Source of the DNA: UBA1431 sp049324235
Lineage (GTDB): Bacteria; Bacillota; Clostridia; Christensenellales; UBA1431
Direction of reading: 5' to 3'
DNA: 64,000 nucleotides
NCBI GenBank assembly: GCA_049324235.1
Contig: JBMOLJ010000033.1
Span: forward strand, 1-64,000
Each line of letters starts with the position of its first letter. Within the stretch, counting starts at the first letter, position 1. The notes beneath the pieces were generated by a model. That model was not told where the DNA came from and made no database searches. It saw nothing but the letters and a program-made list of their open reading frames with translations. The translations under genes were made by a program, and so were the position numbers. Below are positions 36,375 through 44,441 of the stretch, one piece after another.

Positions 36375-36433
36375 TTTTGGGACAAAGATGGTATGCTATC
36401 GGTGATTGGTATATATTTCCTGGAGGTATGCTC

Positions 36434-37552
36434 ATGAATTCTCAACTCATTATCACAACTACAGACAGAATTGAAAACCAAAAAATCGAAAAGTACATCG
36501 GTATCGTCTCTGAGCGCATAGTTGTAGGAGCCGGTATGTTCTCCGAGTTCTTCGCATCTTTTACGGACGTATTTGGCGGGCGTTCTCAGAAGTTTGAGGA
36601 CAGGCTGCATGAATTGCACAAATATCTTATGGTCTCGCTCACAAAAAAAGCTCGTGAGTTAAGGGCGGATGCTATTGTCGGATTACATATCGATATTGAC
36701 GAAATCAGCGGGAAAGCCACCCAGATGTTCATGATATCGGGGGTGGGTACGGCGGTCAGGTTATCCGGCGATGCGTCATTTGATTCTGCAAGCAGAGTGG
36801 ACGGCTATGCATTGGAATCCGAAGTCTGTAAAATCAAATATTTGGATCAATTGGACGCTTTAAACAGAATCACCGACCAAAGCGCGCCGATTCAAGAACA
36901 ATATGCCGAGGAGTATTACAGCTTGTTATCCGGTTTGACGCGTTATGCGATACAGATACCGCTGGACTTTCTGTTCAATGTTTTTTTCAATTTTTATATG
37001 CACTATAACGAACCGATTGAACTTTCGCCTATGATCGAGTATCTTCAGAACTGCGATGCGGCCGAGATATATCATGCATTCCTTATCAGCTTGAAAAACC
37101 TTTCGGAAGAGAGTTTAAACAAACTGAGTATAAAGGTATACGCAAACCCGAGTTTTTCAAGACTGTTTAATGAATTGCCGGTTCCGCCGTATGAGGTGAT
37201 CATTCCGATGGTTGAGGATATCCCTCCTCATTTGTGGGAAAGGACCGTTTTCCCTTTGCTCTTTTCCTATAAAAGCGAGTACAACATGAACGATATCGAG
37301 CCAATCAACGAAATCATTCTATCGCTCCAAAAAGAACAGTTTCCTGTCGTATGGAGAACCGAGCAATCCGGATACACGAAAAAAACCGTATGCGTTTGTG
37401 GCACAGCCATTACAACCGCACAAACCAGCACCTGTACCAATTGCCAAAGCGACAAATTCGGTTTCAGCAAAAGAGCATACGGGATGCGAAGTGACGTTAT
37501 CGAACACCTCAAATGCGTCATACAGACGATCACGGCTTTATCTGAAAAATAG
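36434..37552 (+). CDS. YbjQ-domain protein with C-terminal zinc ribbon
   Basis: 372 residues. Residues 1-109 match the YbjQ/UPF0145 fold (ITTTDRIENQKIEKYIGIVSERIVVGAG, then ARELRADAIVGLHIDIDEISGKATQMFMISGVGTAV). YbjQ domains form pentameric rings and are often called heavy-metal binding, but no function is proven. Residues 110-310 are helical with no family I recognise. Residues 320-337 contain CVC and CTNC, a likely zinc ribbon. The start ATG 36434 has TGGAGG upstream. The gene looks AT-richer than its neighbours, which may mean recent acquisition. It stands alone between an arsM terminator and convergent maf. Confidence 0.78.
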   Translation: MNSQLIITTTDRIENQKIEKYIGIVSERIVVGAGMFSEFFASFTDVFGGRSQKFEDRLHELHKYLMVSLTKKARELRADAIVGLHIDIDEISGKATQMFMISGVGTAVRLSGDASFDSASRVDGYALESEVCKIKYLDQLDALNRITDQSAPIQEQYAEEYYSLLSGLTRYAIQIPLDFLFNVFFNFYMHYNEPIELSPMIEYLQNCDAAEIYHAFLISLKNLSEESLNKLSIKVYANPSFSRLFNELPVPPYEVIIPMVEDIPPHLWERTVFPLLFSYKSEYNMNDIEPINEIILSLQKEQFPVVWRTEQSGYTKKTVCVCGTAITTAQTSTCTNCQSDKFGFSKRAYGMRSDVIEHLKCVIQTITALSEK

Positions 37553-37554
37553 CT

Positions 37555-38130
37555 TTACTCCCCTATAATCCCCGTTTCCTGCAAAAGCCTGCACACGCGT
37601 TCGATGGGCAGGCCCATCACGTTGTAAAAACAGCCTTCCACCCCGCAGATGTAACGCGCCATGCCGTCCTGTATGCCGTAGGCGCCCGCCTTGTCCATAG
37701 GCCGGTATTCCCTGATATAGCGTTGGATGGCCTTTGCCGTCATCGGCGCAAAATACACCCTGGTGACAGCCCTGCCTGAATATGCCTTACCATTGGGAAG
37801 GATAAGCGCGTATCCCGTGATGACTTCGTGCCCCCTGCCCTGCAACAGCGTGAGCATTCGTGCGGCATCCGCCCCGTCGCGCGGCTTTCCGAGGATGCTC
37901 CCGTCCACGACCACCATCGTGTCAGCGGCCAGCACGGCGGCCCCGCCCGCACGCTGGACTGCCGCCTGTGCTTTTTTCAGCGCGATGTTTTCGGCGTTCT
38001 GCGCGGGCGGGAGCCCTTCATCTATCCGTTCGTCCGCATCCGCGGCAATAATCTCAAACGCAATGCCGACCTGGTCTAAAAGCTGCTTCCTCCGTGGGGA
38101 CATGGATGCGAGCACCAGCTTCTTCTGCAT
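37555..38130 (-). CDS. maf: Maf nucleotide pyrophosphatase
   Basis: 191 residues. Maf proteins hydrolyse non-canonical or modified nucleoside triphosphates such as dTTP/UTP analogues. Signatures: LVLASMSPRRKQLLDQVG at the N-terminus, AADADERI, and VLAADTMVVVDGSILGKPRD (about residue 66), with the active-site aspartate. It converges with the YbjQ gene. Its mRNA should have a long leader of about 170 bases with a large palindrome. Confidence 0.94.
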   Translation of the reverse strand: MQKKLVLASMSPRRKQLLDQVGIAFEIIAADADERIDEGLPPAQNAENIALKKAQAAVQRAGGAAVLAADTMVVVDGSILGKPRDGADAARMLTLLQGRGHEVITGYALILPNGKAYSGRAVTRVYFAPMTAKAIQRYIREYRPMDKAGAYGIQDGMARYICGVEGCFYNVMGLPIERVCRLLQETGIIGE

Positions 38131-38203
38131 GTTTTATCACCATTTCTCTGCGGGTAAATGAATTACCCCTTGTACAAATGGGATAAAACGCATTTCCCCG
38201 CGC

Positions 38204-38241
38204 GTGCAATTTATTTTTGCATGCGCAAAAATAAATTGCAC
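38204..38241. repeat. Perfect 17-bp-arm palindrome in the maf leader
   Basis: The left arm 38204-38220 (starts GTGCAATTTATTTTT) is the exact reverse complement of the right arm 38225-38241, with a four-base loop ATGC. GCGC tetramers on both sides extend the symmetry. It lies in the 276-base gap between maf and rnfB, within the predicted maf leader. There is no T tract, so it is not a normal terminator. Confidence 0.85.
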
Positions 38242-38310
38242 ATGCGCTAAATCTTCCAGAAAGCTTCGATTTCTTTCAGACTTTTCTCCCCTTAAGTTCG
38301 GTTTTACCCA

Positions 38311-38338
38311 ATACTAACATAAAACACGGTTTTGGCAA
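38311..38338 (-). promoter_or_regulatory. Possible promoter of maf
   Basis: On the minus strand TTGCCA (38333-38338) and TAGTAT (38311-38316) are 16 bases apart, and the -10 is extended by TGT. It would give a leader of about 170 bases that contains the palindrome at 38204-38241. Confidence 0.55.
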
Positions 38339-38363
38339 ACAAAAAGCATATACGGGTAATGGC

Positions 38364-38395
38364 AAAAAATCCCGGCCTTTGGGCCGGGATTTTTG
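38364..38395 (-). terminator. Terminator of the rnf operon
   Basis: A perfect stem AAAAATCCCGGCC with GGCCGGGATTTTT around a TTT loop, followed on the minus strand by T-rich sequence. It lies about 12 bases after the rnfB stop and would work in both directions. Confidence 0.85.
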
Positions 38396-38406
38396 TAAAT
38401 CTTGCC

Positions 38407-39234
38407 TTATTGCGCCTGCACTTGAGGTTCCTCTGCTTTCTTAACCAGTGAAACGACCGCGCCGGTAGGGCACTTCGCTACGCAGGCCAGACAGGCCGTA
38501 CACTTTTGCGGGTCTACGGCGGCCAGACTGTTATTCACCGTAATCGCCCCGTATTCGCATGCCTTCGAACATAAACCGCAGCCGATGCAGGCATTGGAAC
38601 AGATGGGCCGGATATCCTTGCCCCTGTTCTGGTTCATGCACTCCACGCGCACCATGCTGTCCTTAGGTAGCATTTGAATAATGCCAACCGGACAGGTTTC
38701 CACGCACTTCCTGCATGCGACACACTTATCCCTGTCCACACGCGGCACACCATCCTCGTTGAAAGATATAGCATTGAAATTACAGGCCTTGATACAGTCG
38801 CCAAAGCCGATGCAGCCCCAGGCGCAGAATTTCGGCCCGCCTGCGACCAGCTTTGCGCCCGCGCAGGTCTGCAGCCCTCGGTATGTGAAACTGTTCTTGG
38901 AGTTCTTGCCGCCCCGGCAGAGCACGGATGCGACCATGGGCATCGTTTCCTCGTTCGCAACGCCCAGGATATCCGCTATCTTGCCCCGGTTTTCACGCGA
39001 AGTCACCGGACACGCGTCAATAGGCGCCTTTCCTTCAGCCATTGCGGCCGCCAGACCGTTACATCCCGGAAAACCGCACGCGCCGCAGTTCGCGCCCGCA
39101 AGCAGCTCACGTACGGCCTCCACCTTGGGGTCTGCCTCAACGGCAAATTTCCTGGAAGCGAGGGCAAGCAGCAATCCCAGTACCAAACCGAGGCCGCCTA
39201 ACACAGCAAAAGGTATGAGCACATCTTGTAGCAT
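38407..39234 (-). CDS. rnfB: Rnf complex ferredoxin subunit RnfB
   Basis: 275 residues. An N-terminal membrane segment (PFAVLGGLGLVLGLLLALA) precedes the CxxCxxxxC cluster NCGACGFPGCNGLAAAMAEG plus a distal cysteine (DACPV). Several CxxCxxCxxxC ferredoxin-type clusters follow: CIKAC, CVACRKCVETCPVGII, CIGCGLCSKACEYGAI and CTACLACVAKCPTGAV. RnfB is the likely entry point for electrons from reduced ferredoxin. It is the last gene of rnfCDGEAB. Confidence 0.95.
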   Translation of the reverse strand: MLQDVLIPFAVLGGLGLVLGLLLALASRKFAVEADPKVEAVRELLAGANCGACGFPGCNGLAAAMAEGKAPIDACPVTSRENRGKIADILGVANEETMPMVASVLCRGGKNSKNSFTYRGLQTCAGAKLVAGGPKFCAWGCIGFGDCIKACNFNAISFNEDGVPRVDRDKCVACRKCVETCPVGIIQMLPKDSMVRVECMNQNRGKDIRPICSNACIGCGLCSKACEYGAITVNNSLAAVDPQKCTACLACVAKCPTGAVVSLVKKAEEPQVQAQ

Positions 39235-39251
39235 GATTTTCCCCTCCTTCC

Positions 39252-39839
39252 CTATTTAATGAGTCCAGAGAACCCTAAAAAAGCCATGGACATGAGGCTT
39301 GCCGAAATCAAGCCTATCGGGAATCCCTGGAACGGCTTACCGATAGGAGATGTCGCCATACGTTCGCGGATACCAGCAAAGAGCACGATTGCAAGCATGA
39401 AACCGAGAGCACCGCCGACACCGCTGATGAACGTTTGGAAAAGATCGTAGCTATTATTGATGTTGATAATGGTTACGCCCAGCACGGCGCAGTTTGTCGT
39501 AATCAAAGGCAGGTATACGCCCAAAGCCTGATAGAGCGTAGGGCTGCTCTTCATCAGCACCATCTCCACGAGCTGCACCAGGGCCGCAATGACCAAAATG
39601 AACGCCAAGGTCTGCATATAAGGAATGCCCAGCGGATTGAGCAGAAAATATTGTATCAAATAGGTAATCACCGAGGCCATTCCCATAACAAACGTTACGG
39701 CGATTCCCATACCCACTGCCGAACTCATCTGGTTGGATACGCCCAAGAACGGGCAGATGCCGAGTATCCTTGACAGTATGAAGTTGTTTACCAGAATGGA
39801 GCTGACAAGCAGCAGGAAAATTCCCCAGATATAATCCAT
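39252..39839 (-). CDS. rnfA: Rnf complex membrane subunit RnfA
   Basis: 195 residues, six hydrophobic segments, starting MDYIWGIFLLLVSSILVNNFILSRILGICPFLGVSN. The cysteine in GICPF and a second in TNCAVLG are conserved in RnfA/RnfE, which share a 2Fe-2S cluster at their interface. Part of the ion-translocating ferredoxin:NAD+ oxidoreductase. The end of rnfE and the start here overlap by one base. Confidence 0.95.
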   Translation of the reverse strand: MDYIWGIFLLLVSSILVNNFILSRILGICPFLGVSNQMSSAVGMGIAVTFVMGMASVITYLIQYFLLNPLGIPYMQTLAFILVIAALVQLVEMVLMKSSPTLYQALGVYLPLITTNCAVLGVTIININNSYDLFQTFISGVGGALGFMLAIVLFAGIRERMATSPIGKPFQGFPIGLISASLMSMAFLGFSGLIK

Positions 39840-40462
39840 TATGCTTTGCCTCCTTCCTTCAGGCTTTTACTCTTACCTTTACTGGTTGCCCAGTTGAACA
39901 ACGCGATCGCCATGCCGTATGTCAGGAAGCCGCCCGGCGCCAATATGAAGATCCGAATGGGAGCATACCAATCTGCAAGTATCGTGAACCCAAAAATGGT
40001 TCCATTACCAAGCAGTTCACGAATGATGGCGATGAATGTGATAGCCAGCGTAAATCCAACACCCATGCCCAAACCGTCCGCGATGGCCGCGAGCGGCTTG
40101 TTCTTGGACGCAAACGCCTCCGCGCGCCCCAGTATGATACAGTTCACGACGATGAGCGGTATGAAAATACCCAGCGATTTATCTAGGTCCGGAACATATG
40201 CCTTTATGACCAACTGTACAATGGTCACGAACGCGGCGATAACCACGATGAAAATCGGAATGCGTATCTTATCCGGTGTAAATTTCCGGAGCAGAGAGAT
40301 CACAAGGTTAGAAAACACCAACACGAATGTAACCGATAAACCCATGCCGATGCCGTTGGATGCCGCCGTAGTGATGGCCATCGTGGGACAGGTACCCAGC
40401 ACGAGGCGGTAGGTGGGGTTTTCATCGAGTATGCCATTTAGAAAAACTTTTCCTAATTTCAT
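39839..40462 (-). CDS. rnfE: Rnf complex membrane subunit RnfE
   Basis: 207 residues, six hydrophobic segments. It starts MKLGKVFLNGILDENPTYRLVLGTCPTMAITTAASNGIGMG, the usual RnfE opening, with the cysteine in GTCPTMA and another in VNCIILGRAEAFA. It pairs with RnfA. It lies between rnfG and rnfA in the operon. Confidence 0.95.
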   Translation of the reverse strand: MKLGKVFLNGILDENPTYRLVLGTCPTMAITTAASNGIGMGLSVTFVLVFSNLVISLLRKFTPDKIRIPIFIVVIAAFVTIVQLVIKAYVPDLDKSLGIFIPLIVVNCIILGRAEAFASKNKPLAAIADGLGMGVGFTLAITFIAIIRELLGNGTIFGFTILADWYAPIRIFILAPGGFLTYGMAIALFNWATSKGKSKSLKEGGKA

Positions 40463-40480
40463 TTTCTACACCCCTTTCCT

Positions 40481-41071
40481 TTATTTGCCAACAAGGAAGG
40501 CCTGCGCAAACTGGCCCGCCACGTTGATTGCTTTGGTAACAGCCCTCGATGTTATCGTCGCGCCCGAAATAGCCTGTATCTCGGTATCTTTTGTCGTCGG
40601 CGTCTTTGAAACCGTAATTTCCTGGTCTGAAGATTTACCGACATACTGGCTTCTGAAGGATTCTTGCGTTGCATTGGCACCCAGGCCAGCCGTTTCATTC
40701 TGCGAATCGATACTCACGCCGGTGTATTTTCCGTCAGGGCTTACACCCACCGTCATAGCGATGAGTCCGGCATAACCCGTACCGTTCACTTTGAGCACAT
40801 AACCAACTGTTTTACCTTCCTTTTGGCCCTCAAGTACTTGAGTCACGTCCGCAAACGAATCGTTCCATCCCGCCTGCGACTGGAGATCGCTCATGTTCAT
40901 TTCTTTGAAATCAGAAGCTTCGGAGCATACGGCCTTATTTGCCGCCACACTCGCCTCCGCAAGATGCTGCGCGATAGGATCCTTTGTAACGCTGTAGGTC
41001 GCGCCGAGCAGTCCCGCTGAAATTGCGCATATAAGCAACAGCCTGAGCCCAAGATTTAGAAAATCACGCAT
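40481..41071 (-). CDS. rnfG: Rnf complex flavoprotein subunit RnfG
   Basis: 196 residues with one N-terminal membrane segment (LRLLLICAISAGLLGATYSV). The FMN-binding part has QAISGATITSRAVTKAI near residue 170; the second threonine in SGATIT is the place where FMN is covalently attached by ApbE in the family. It faces outside the membrane. Its start overlaps the rnfD stop by eight bases. Confidence 0.94.
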   Translation of the reverse strand: MRDFLNLGLRLLLICAISAGLLGATYSVTKDPIAQHLAEASVAANKAVCSEASDFKEMNMSDLQSQAGWNDSFADVTQVLEGQKEGKTVGYVLKVNGTGYAGLIAMTVGVSPDGKYTGVSIDSQNETAGLGANATQESFRSQYVGKSSDQEITVSKTPTTKDTEIQAISGATITSRAVTKAINVAGQFAQAFLVGK

Positions 41072-41999
41072 TTTTCTTCACCTCCCCATAGATACGGGGG
41101 CGTGTCATGCGGTCAATCATCGGGGTTGCAATATTCATAAGGATGATCGAGAACGCAACGCCTTCCGCCATGCCCCCCAGCAGGCGGATAACGACTACGA
41201 TCGCACCGCAACCTACGCCCATGATGATCTTTCCCACAGGCGTAACCGGCGAGGTGACGTAGTCGGTCGCCATGAAAATGGCGCCCAGGAGCAGGCCGCC
41301 GCCCAGAAGATGGTACACCACATTCTGGATAGGCCCGAATATTAATGTTAAGATTGCTACAGTGCCGATAAATGCAACCGGTATGTGCCAGGAAATCACC
41401 TTGCGCACAAGCAGGTAGATCCCGCCGATAATAAGCGCTATCGCGCAGGTCTCGCCCAGACAGCCACCATGAACGCCGAACAGCATATTCGATATGGAAG
41501 GCAGCGGGTCGGTGGAAAGCCCTTTTACGATTGCCAGCGGCGTCGCGTTGCTCACCGCGTCCACAGCGGGGTTCACCCAGTTTGTCATCTGAACGCCGAA
41601 TGAGGTCATCAAAAATACCCTTGCCGCCGCGGCGGGGTTCATGAAGTTGTGTCCCAGCCCGCCGAACACCTGCTTGACGATAGCGATTGCAAAGATCGAA
41701 CCGATAAAGGGGAGATACCACGGTGCGGTCGGCGTAAGGTTAAACGCAACGATAACCCCGGTTACGACCGCCGACCAGTCATTAACCGTTACCTTTTTCT
41801 TTGTCAAAAACTGTATCAAAGCCTCCGTAATAACCGCCGTACCCACAGCAATCGCAATTATGACCGCGGCCCAATATCCGAAGATAACGACCGCGGCGAC
41901 GGCTGCCGGTAAAAGCGCGATCAGAACGTCGATCATGATGCGCGACACGGTCTCGTTCGAGCGGATATGCGGAGAGCTGGAAATGATTGTGTTTTCCAT
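41064..41999 (-). CDS. rnfD: Rnf complex membrane subunit RnfD
   Basis: 311 residues, about ten hydrophobic segments. It starts MENTIISSSPHIRSNETVSRIMIDVLIALLPA; the open frame continues upstream but lacks the family N-terminus. The segment DAVSNATPLAIVKG holds the threonine expected to carry covalent FMN. RnfD is thought to form part of the ion path. It follows rnfC by 16 bases. Confidence 0.95.
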   Translation of the reverse strand: MENTIISSSPHIRSNETVSRIMIDVLIALLPAAVAAVVIFGYWAAVIIAIAVGTAVITEALIQFLTKKKVTVNDWSAVVTGVIVAFNLTPTAPWYLPFIGSIFAIAIVKQVFGGLGHNFMNPAAAARVFLMTSFGVQMTNWVNPAVDAVSNATPLAIVKGLSTDPLPSISNMLFGVHGGCLGETCAIALIIGGIYLLVRKVISWHIPVAFIGTVAILTLIFGPIQNVVYHLLGGGLLLGAIFMATDYVTSPVTPVGKIIMGVGCGAIVVVIRLLGGMAEGVAFSIILMNIATPMIDRMTRPRIYGEVKKNA

Positions 42000-42015
42000 T
42001 TTATCTTTTCCCTTC

Positions 42016-43353
42016 CTACGCTTTCTTTCTTCGTGCAGCCAGAATAGCGCCCTTGGCCAGACGGATGGACTGTACCAGCTGGCGTTTTGCGGGACATACA
42101 TACGAGCATACGCCGCATTCGATGCAATCCAGCGCGTGGAATGCTTCCGCTTTTTCCAGGTTGTTCAGGCGTGAATAACCGTCGATATACAGGGGCTGCA
42201 AACGTATGGGGCAATGCTCCGCGCATCTTCCGCAGCGGATGCAGTTGCTTTCTTCATCGGTATTTGCAAGCTCCTTGGAAAGCACCACGATGCCCGATGT
42301 GCCCTTGAGCACCGGCACCGACGTATCGTACACCGGCTGTCCCATCATCGGTCCGCCGTTTAATATCTTTCCGATTTCGCCTTCCGTACCGCCCGCCTGC
42401 TCGATAATGTCGCCAAACGGGGTGCCTATGCGCACCAGCAGGTTCGCGGGGCTTTTTACCGCACCGGATACCGTGACCACGCGCTCAATGAGCGGCATGC
42501 CGGTAGACAGCGCCTCGGCAATCTTTGCGGCGGTCCCTACGTTGGATACCACCACGCCCGCGTCGGCCGGAAGCGCCCCCGAAGGCACCTCGCGCCCGGT
42601 CGCGGCATTGATGAGCTGTTTCTCGGCGCCCTGCGGGTATTTCACCTTGAGCGTGACGATCTCGATGCCCGCCTTGCCCGCTATCGCTTTTTCGAGGGCT
42701 GCGATTGCATCCGGCTTATTCAGTTCCACCCCGATATAGCCTTTTTGAACGCCCACCGCTTTCATGATGGCCTGCAGGCCCAATACGACGTCTTCGGATT
42801 TTTCAAGCATCACGCGATGGTCCGCCGTGAGGAAGGGCTCGCATTCCGCACCGTTCAATATGATGCAGTCGACGTTCTTTTCAGGAGGCACCGAAAGTTT
42901 CACGTGCGTGGGGAATGCGGCGCCGCCCATGCCGACCATGCCGGCGGCCGTAATCGCAGCCTTGATTTCGTCGGGTGACAGCGCTTCGATGCTGCCGGCC
43001 GGCTTGAGTCCGTCCACAACGGTGTCCTGGAAATCGTTTTCGATCACTACGCACAGCGGCTTTGCCCCCGACGCCACCAGGCGGGGTTCCACGGCAATAA
43101 CTTTACCCGAGATGCTTGCGTGCACGGGCGCGCTTACAAAGCCGCCCGGCTCACCGATGAGCTGTCCCATCTTCACGGTATCGCCAACCTTGACAACACA
43201 TTTGGCGGGTGCGCCGATATGCTGCGCCATGGGAAGCACCGCTACCGCCGGCGGTTTCGCCTTGGTAATGGGCTGCTTCTCAGACAAATGCTTGCCGTGA
43301 TGCATCCGGCCAAGGGGGTGCGTACCTCCCTTGAACGTACGTTCCTTAATCAC
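42016..43353 (-). CDS. rnfC: Rnf complex NADH-binding subunit RnfC
   Basis: 445 residues. N-terminal FKGGTHPLGRMHHGKHLSEKQP, a flavin/NADH-binding Rossmann-like domain (VGMGGAAFPTHVKLSVPP, NGAECEPFLTADHRVM), and a C-terminal two-[4Fe-4S] part (CIRCGRCAEHCPIRLQP and CIECGVCSYVCPAKR). It passes electrons to NAD+. The start is uncertain: GTG at 43351-43353 has AGAAGG at good distance and gives the usual N-terminus; a GTG at 43387-43389 would add 12 residues and uses the GAGGTG held in the leader hairpin. Confidence 0.93.
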   Translation of the reverse strand: MIKERTFKGGTHPLGRMHHGKHLSEKQPITKAKPPAVAVLPMAQHIGAPAKCVVKVGDTVKMGQLIGEPGGFVSAPVHASISGKVIAVEPRLVASGAKPLCVVIENDFQDTVVDGLKPAGSIEALSPDEIKAAITAAGMVGMGGAAFPTHVKLSVPPEKNVDCIILNGAECEPFLTADHRVMLEKSEDVVLGLQAIMKAVGVQKGYIGVELNKPDAIAALEKAIAGKAGIEIVTLKVKYPQGAEKQLINAATGREVPSGALPADAGVVVSNVGTAAKIAEALSTGMPLIERVVTVSGAVKSPANLLVRIGTPFGDIIEQAGGTEGEIGKILNGGPMMGQPVYDTSVPVLKGTSGIVVLSKELANTDEESNCIRCGRCAEHCPIRLQPLYIDGYSRLNNLEKAEAFHALDCIECGVCSYVCPAKRQLVQSIRLAKGAILAARRKKA

Positions 43354-43396
43354 CTTTACACCTTCTTTCAATGATTCCGGTAAAAACACATTTTAA

Positions 43397-43454
43397 GAAA
43401 CACCTCTTTATTTTTTTCCTATAAAAATATGGAAAAGAATAAAGAAGTGTTTTC
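43397..43454 (-). promoter_or_regulatory. Long imperfect hairpin in the rnf leader
   Basis: Positions 43398-43419 and 43431-43453 are inverted repeats with about 20 pairs and few mismatches, around an 11-base AT loop. On the mRNA strand the 3' arm includes AAGAGGTG, a Shine-Dalgarno-like sequence ahead of the longer rnfC reading frame. It may stabilise the mRNA or gate translation. No protein or ligand is suggested by the sequence. Confidence 0.65.
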
Positions 43455-43482
43455 AAAATCAAAAGTGCGTTCTTTATATAAA

Positions 43483-43500
43483 TCGTTATTATTATAACAC
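43483..43500 (-). promoter_or_regulatory. Candidate Rex operator over the rnf -10 box
   Basis: On the minus strand the 18-base site begins GTGTTAT and ends ATAACGA. It matches 10 of the 14 fixed positions of the clostridial Rex consensus TTGTTAANNNNTTAACAA and covers the rnf -10. Rex control of energy genes is established in Clostridia; for this site it is inference. Confidence 0.5.
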
Positions 43501-43519
43501 ATGCATACTTTTGTGTATA
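43491..43519 (-). promoter_or_regulatory. Promoter of rnfCDGEAB
   Basis: A perfect TATAAT (43491-43496, minus strand) with a TGT extension is 17 bases from TATACA (43514-43519). The -35 is weaker. The promoter lies about 135 bases upstream of the chosen rnfC start. Confidence 0.65.
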
Positions 43520-43571
43520 TACATTTTGAAAGATTATGAAGGATTCTGTTTCCCGAATTGCATGAATAGGG

Positions 43572-43931
43572 TTATTTCTTCTGTTTGATTCCGGTTACAA
43601 TCAGGACAGCCCCGACGCTCACCGAAAATATGCCGAATATCGTCCGTAATGCTATGCCGCTCAACAAAAAAGCAAGCCGCGCGCCCAAAAACGCGGTAAC
43701 AGCGCCTGACGTTCCAATATAAAAGAGATAACGCCCGTTCAAGCGCCGCGCTCTCCAATTGGTCCAGGTCGATACGGCGGCAGCCGGTATGAAGCCGTAC
43801 AACCCGGCCGTCTGTGCCGCAAGCTGTTTGACGCCTGAAAGAAGCATGAGCGAAGGCACCAGCAAGGCGGCGCCCCCCAGGCCCATTCCGGCCGCAACGC
43901 CGGACAGGATGCCCAGAACAAACTCCAGCAT
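43572..43931 (-). CDS. Half-size TauE/SafE family membrane protein
   Basis: 119 residues, four hydrophobic segments: MLEFVLGILSGVAAGMGLGGAALLVPSLMLLSGV at the N-terminus has the glycine-rich TSUP signature. Full TauE/SafE proteins are about 250 residues with two such halves; this and the next gene each hold one half. Together they may form a heterodimeric exporter of sulfite, sulfoacetate or a similar anion. The start ATG 43931 has GAAGG upstream. The two genes are 17 bases apart. Confidence 0.83.
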   Translation of the reverse strand: MLEFVLGILSGVAAGMGLGGAALLVPSLMLLSGVKQLAAQTAGLYGFIPAAAVSTWTNWRARRLNGRYLFYIGTSGAVTAFLGARLAFLLSGIALRTIFGIFSVSVGAVLIVTGIKQKK

Positions 43932-43948
43932 GGAATTACCTTCTTCCT

Positions 43949-44308
43949 TTACAAAAGAATCATAAACGCGCCGGAAACCGTAAGCGAAGCGCCCAGCAGA
44001 ATTTTCAGCACGCGCTCGGGAAGGCGGCCCAAAAGCCATGAACCAAGATAGCCGCCAATCGCCATGCCCGGCACTACCGCCAACAACAGCGCCGCGTCGG
44101 CCTGACCTGCGCCGGTATAGGTGGCGGCGCTCAGGAGTGTGAACCAAAGCGCGCACGCCGTGGACGCAGCGTGCGCGCCTGCCTGCGCTTCTTTAAGCCG
44201 GAGCATCCCCAGCAGGACGATAAGGCCGCCGCCCGTGCCCAGCAGTCCGTTTATAAAGCCCGCGACGGCGCCGACCCCCAGCATGTACGCCTTCTTTTTG
44301 CTTTTCAC
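43949..44308 (-). CDS. Half-size TauE/SafE family membrane protein
   Basis: 119 residues from GTG 44306-44308, the same length as its partner. The signature AVAGFINGLLGTGGGLIVLLGML is near the N-terminus and three more hydrophobic segments follow. The GTG has AAGGCGG upstream and a positively charged start (KSKKKAYM); ATG at 44284 (after GAAGG) and ATG at 44362 are alternatives. It is the upstream member of the pair. Substrate unknown. Confidence 0.8.
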   Translation of the reverse strand: MKSKKKAYMLGVGAVAGFINGLLGTGGGLIVLLGMLRLKEAQAGAHAASTACALWFTLLSAATYTGAGQADAALLLAVVPGMAIGGYLGSWLLGRLPERVLKILLGASLTVSGAFMILL

Positions 44309-44370
44309 AATGGTTTCCGCCTTTTTTAATATTCGTATTGTCCCCCGCCGCCGGCCAAACATGCCCGTAT

Positions 44371-44403
44371 AAAAATCCCCGGCATGTTTGGCCGGGGATT
44401 TTT
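44371..44403 (-). terminator. Bidirectional terminator between GNAT gene and TauE pair
   Basis: AAAAATCCCCGGC pairs perfectly with GCCGGGGATTTTT around a seven-base loop (44371-44403). On the minus strand it ends the GNAT-like gene. Confidence 0.8.
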
Positions 44404-44441
44404 ATGCTTATATAGTATATTCTTTTTCAATTATTGTTATG

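Noticed and set aside
36143..36433. Longer start for the YbjQ gene inside arsM
   Set aside because: The extension crosses the arsM end and its terminator; the ATG at 36434 has a good ribosome site and gives the YbjQ N-terminus.
35391..37552. Arsenic-resistance island
   Set aside because: Only an ArsM-like gene is present; no arsR, arsB, acr3 or arsC was found next to it.
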